In this document: one piece after another, positions 24,013 through 25,176 of the stretch | How the letters are laid out: every line of letters begins with the position of its first letter | Position numbering within the stretch: the stretch's first letter is position 1 | Origin: Nitrospina sp. | GTDB taxonomy: Bacteria > Nitrospinota > Nitrospinia > Nitrospinales > VA-1 | Assembly: GCA_018665625.1 (NCBI GenBank) | Contig: JABJCF010000418.1 | Location: forward strand, 1-25,176 | DNA: 25,176 bases | Direction of reading: 5' to 3' | The notes under the pieces: model-generated | What the model was told of the DNA's origin: nothing | Database searches by the model: none | Seen by the model: the letters and a program-made list of their open reading frames with translations, nothing else | Translations under genes and position numbers: made by a program

Positions 24013-25176
24013 ATGTCTTTAGTGAGTTCACTATTTACCGGAGTCACCGGCCTTTCGAGTAATTCCCAGGCAATGGGTGTTATCGGTGATAATATATCTA
24101 ACGTAAACACTGTAGGATTTAAAGAAAGTAAAGCCGTATTCAGCGATATTTTTAGTTCAATTTTGACAAACGGTTCGGTTACCAGTCAGTTGGGCCGTGG
24201 TTCACAACTACAAGGAACCATTCAATCCTTTTCTCAAGGTTCATTTGAGTCTTCCTCCAATGCCTTGGATCTGGCGATTGATGGTTCTGGATTTTTTGTG
24301 GTCAATAATGGATCGGGTAATTTTTACACTCGGGCAGGCCAGTTTAGATTGAACGATAATGGACTAGTTCAATCTATTACCGGTGAAATTTTGCAGGGTA
24401 ACCAAATTACGAATGGAGTAGCATCCACCAGTACTACAAATATTGATTTGGCAGGCGTGCAATCGGCACCTCAGGCATCTACTACTTTTCAATTAGGTGC
24501 AAACCTCAATTCCGCAGCAACTGCAGCTACTACTTTCAATTCACCTGTCACCCTATTTAATTCCGTGGGGTCACAAATTCTTCTTAATATGCAATTTACC
24601 AAAGTTGCGAATGCCAACTCATGGACTTATAATCTCACACCTTCTGATGGAACCGTAACAACGGGTGCATCGGGAACCGTAACATTTGATACATCAGGCC
24701 AACTGTCTTCGATTAATGGAGGGCTTGCAGATCAAACCATTGTTATTGATTATTCTGCTGCCAATCCTCCCGCTGCCACGCAAACTCTAACATGGGATCT
24801 TGTGGACAATAGTGGATCCACGCTTGGTAAGTTAACAGGTTTTGCAGCGCAATCGAATAATAACTCTCTTACTCAAGACGGCTTTACAACAGGAACGCTG
24901 GTTGGTTTAACTGTTAATGCCCAGGGAGTCATTGCCGGACTTTTCAATAACGGACAAACAGACAACCTGTTTCAAGTTGTGATGGCAGATTTTCTTGCTC
25001 CATCAGGATTGACCCGTCAGGGACAAAATCTGTTTGCAGAGTCGGCTGAATCTGGACAACCGGTTTTAGGAGTCGCTGAGACCGGTGGTTTTGGTGCCAT
25101 TGTCGGACAGTCCTTGGAGCTTTCAAACGTCGATCTGGCAGAGCAGTTTGTAACACTGATTCAAACTCAGCAGGCC
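24013..25176 (+). CDS. flgE: Flagellar hook protein FlgE, C-terminus cut by window edge
   Basis: The open frame runs 388 codons to the window end with no stop. The ATG at 24013 has AGAGGAG seven bases upstream. The N-terminus SLFTGVTGLSSNSQAMGVIG with NISNVNTVGFKESK is the rod/hook signature, LDLAIDGSGFFVV follows at about residue 90-105, and the last visible residues (SNVDLAEQFVTLIQTQQA) lead into the C-terminal coiled segment, so only a few tens of residues are missing. It builds the curved universal joint outside the cell and is exported by the flagellar type III system. Confidence 0.95.
   Translation, partial: MSLVSSLFTGVTGLSSNSQAMGVIGDNISNVNTVGFKESKAVFSDIFSSILTNGSVTSQLGRGSQLQGTIQSFSQGSFESSSNALDLAIDGSGFFVVNNGSGNFYTRAGQFRLNDNGLVQSITGEILQGNQITNGVASTSTTNIDLAGVQSAPQASTTFQLGANLNSAATAATTFNSPVTLFNSVGSQILLNMQFTKVANANSWTYNLTPSDGTVTTGASGTVTFDTSGQLSSINGGLADQTIVIDYSAANPPAATQTLTWDLVDNSGSTLGKLTGFAAQSNNNSLTQDGFTTGTLVGLTVNAQGVIAGLFNNGQTDNLFQVVMADFLAPSGLTRQGQNLFAESAESGQPVLGVAETGGFGAIVGQSLELSNVDLAEQFVTLIQTQQA

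Overview
The window looks like chromosome of a flagellated Gram-negative bacterium that uses sigma-54. It holds sigma-54 promoters of the GG-N10-GC type, a FliK-FlgD-FlgE hook block, a probable outer-membrane lipoprotein and dissociated type II fatty-acid enzymes. Gene content and style recall Nitrospinota or deltaproteobacterial lineages, but that placement is inference from memory and not shown by the sequence. No rRNA, tRNA, CRISPR array, transposase or integrase was seen.

Layout. (1) Positions 1-882, minus strand: a thiamine operon with promoter, TPP riboswitch, attenuating terminator, thiS and the first 121 codons of thiG. (2) 889-2099: a TPR/SH3 lipoprotein, transcribed back to back with the thi operon. 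(3) 2294-10058: a four-gene module of circularly permuted ATP-grasp, alpha-E, transglutaminase-DUF2126 and Ntn-hydrolase-transglutaminase. This set has been predicted from comparative genomics to make and process peptides or peptide conjugates; I know of no proven product. The two large transglutaminase genes diverge from a 113-bp control region with a perfect 8-bp inverted repeat. (4) 10182-12084: a toroid protein with five evenly spaced QW-type repeats, and a LicC-like nucleotidyltransferase. Each is followed directly by a related hairpin element. (5) 12429-13146: two small unknown genes, one behind a strong sigma-54 promoter and one behind a weak sigma-28-like site. (6) 13204-18645: a structured intergenic region, then an acyl carrier protein, two CrtI-like FAD oxidoreductases (the second broken by an in-frame amber codon), FabG, FabZ and FabI. 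This looks like a dedicated route to an unusual acyl chain. (7) 18672-21200, minus strand: a membrane-anchored STAND/NB-ARC NTPase with TPR repeats. (8) 21610-25176: a sigma-54-driven flagellar operon, fliK-flgD-flgE, with flgE cut by the window edge.

The points most worth following are the acyl cluster with its amber-split desaturase, the folded RNA candidate in front of the ACP gene, the sigma-54-linked small membrane protein, and the membrane STAND protein.
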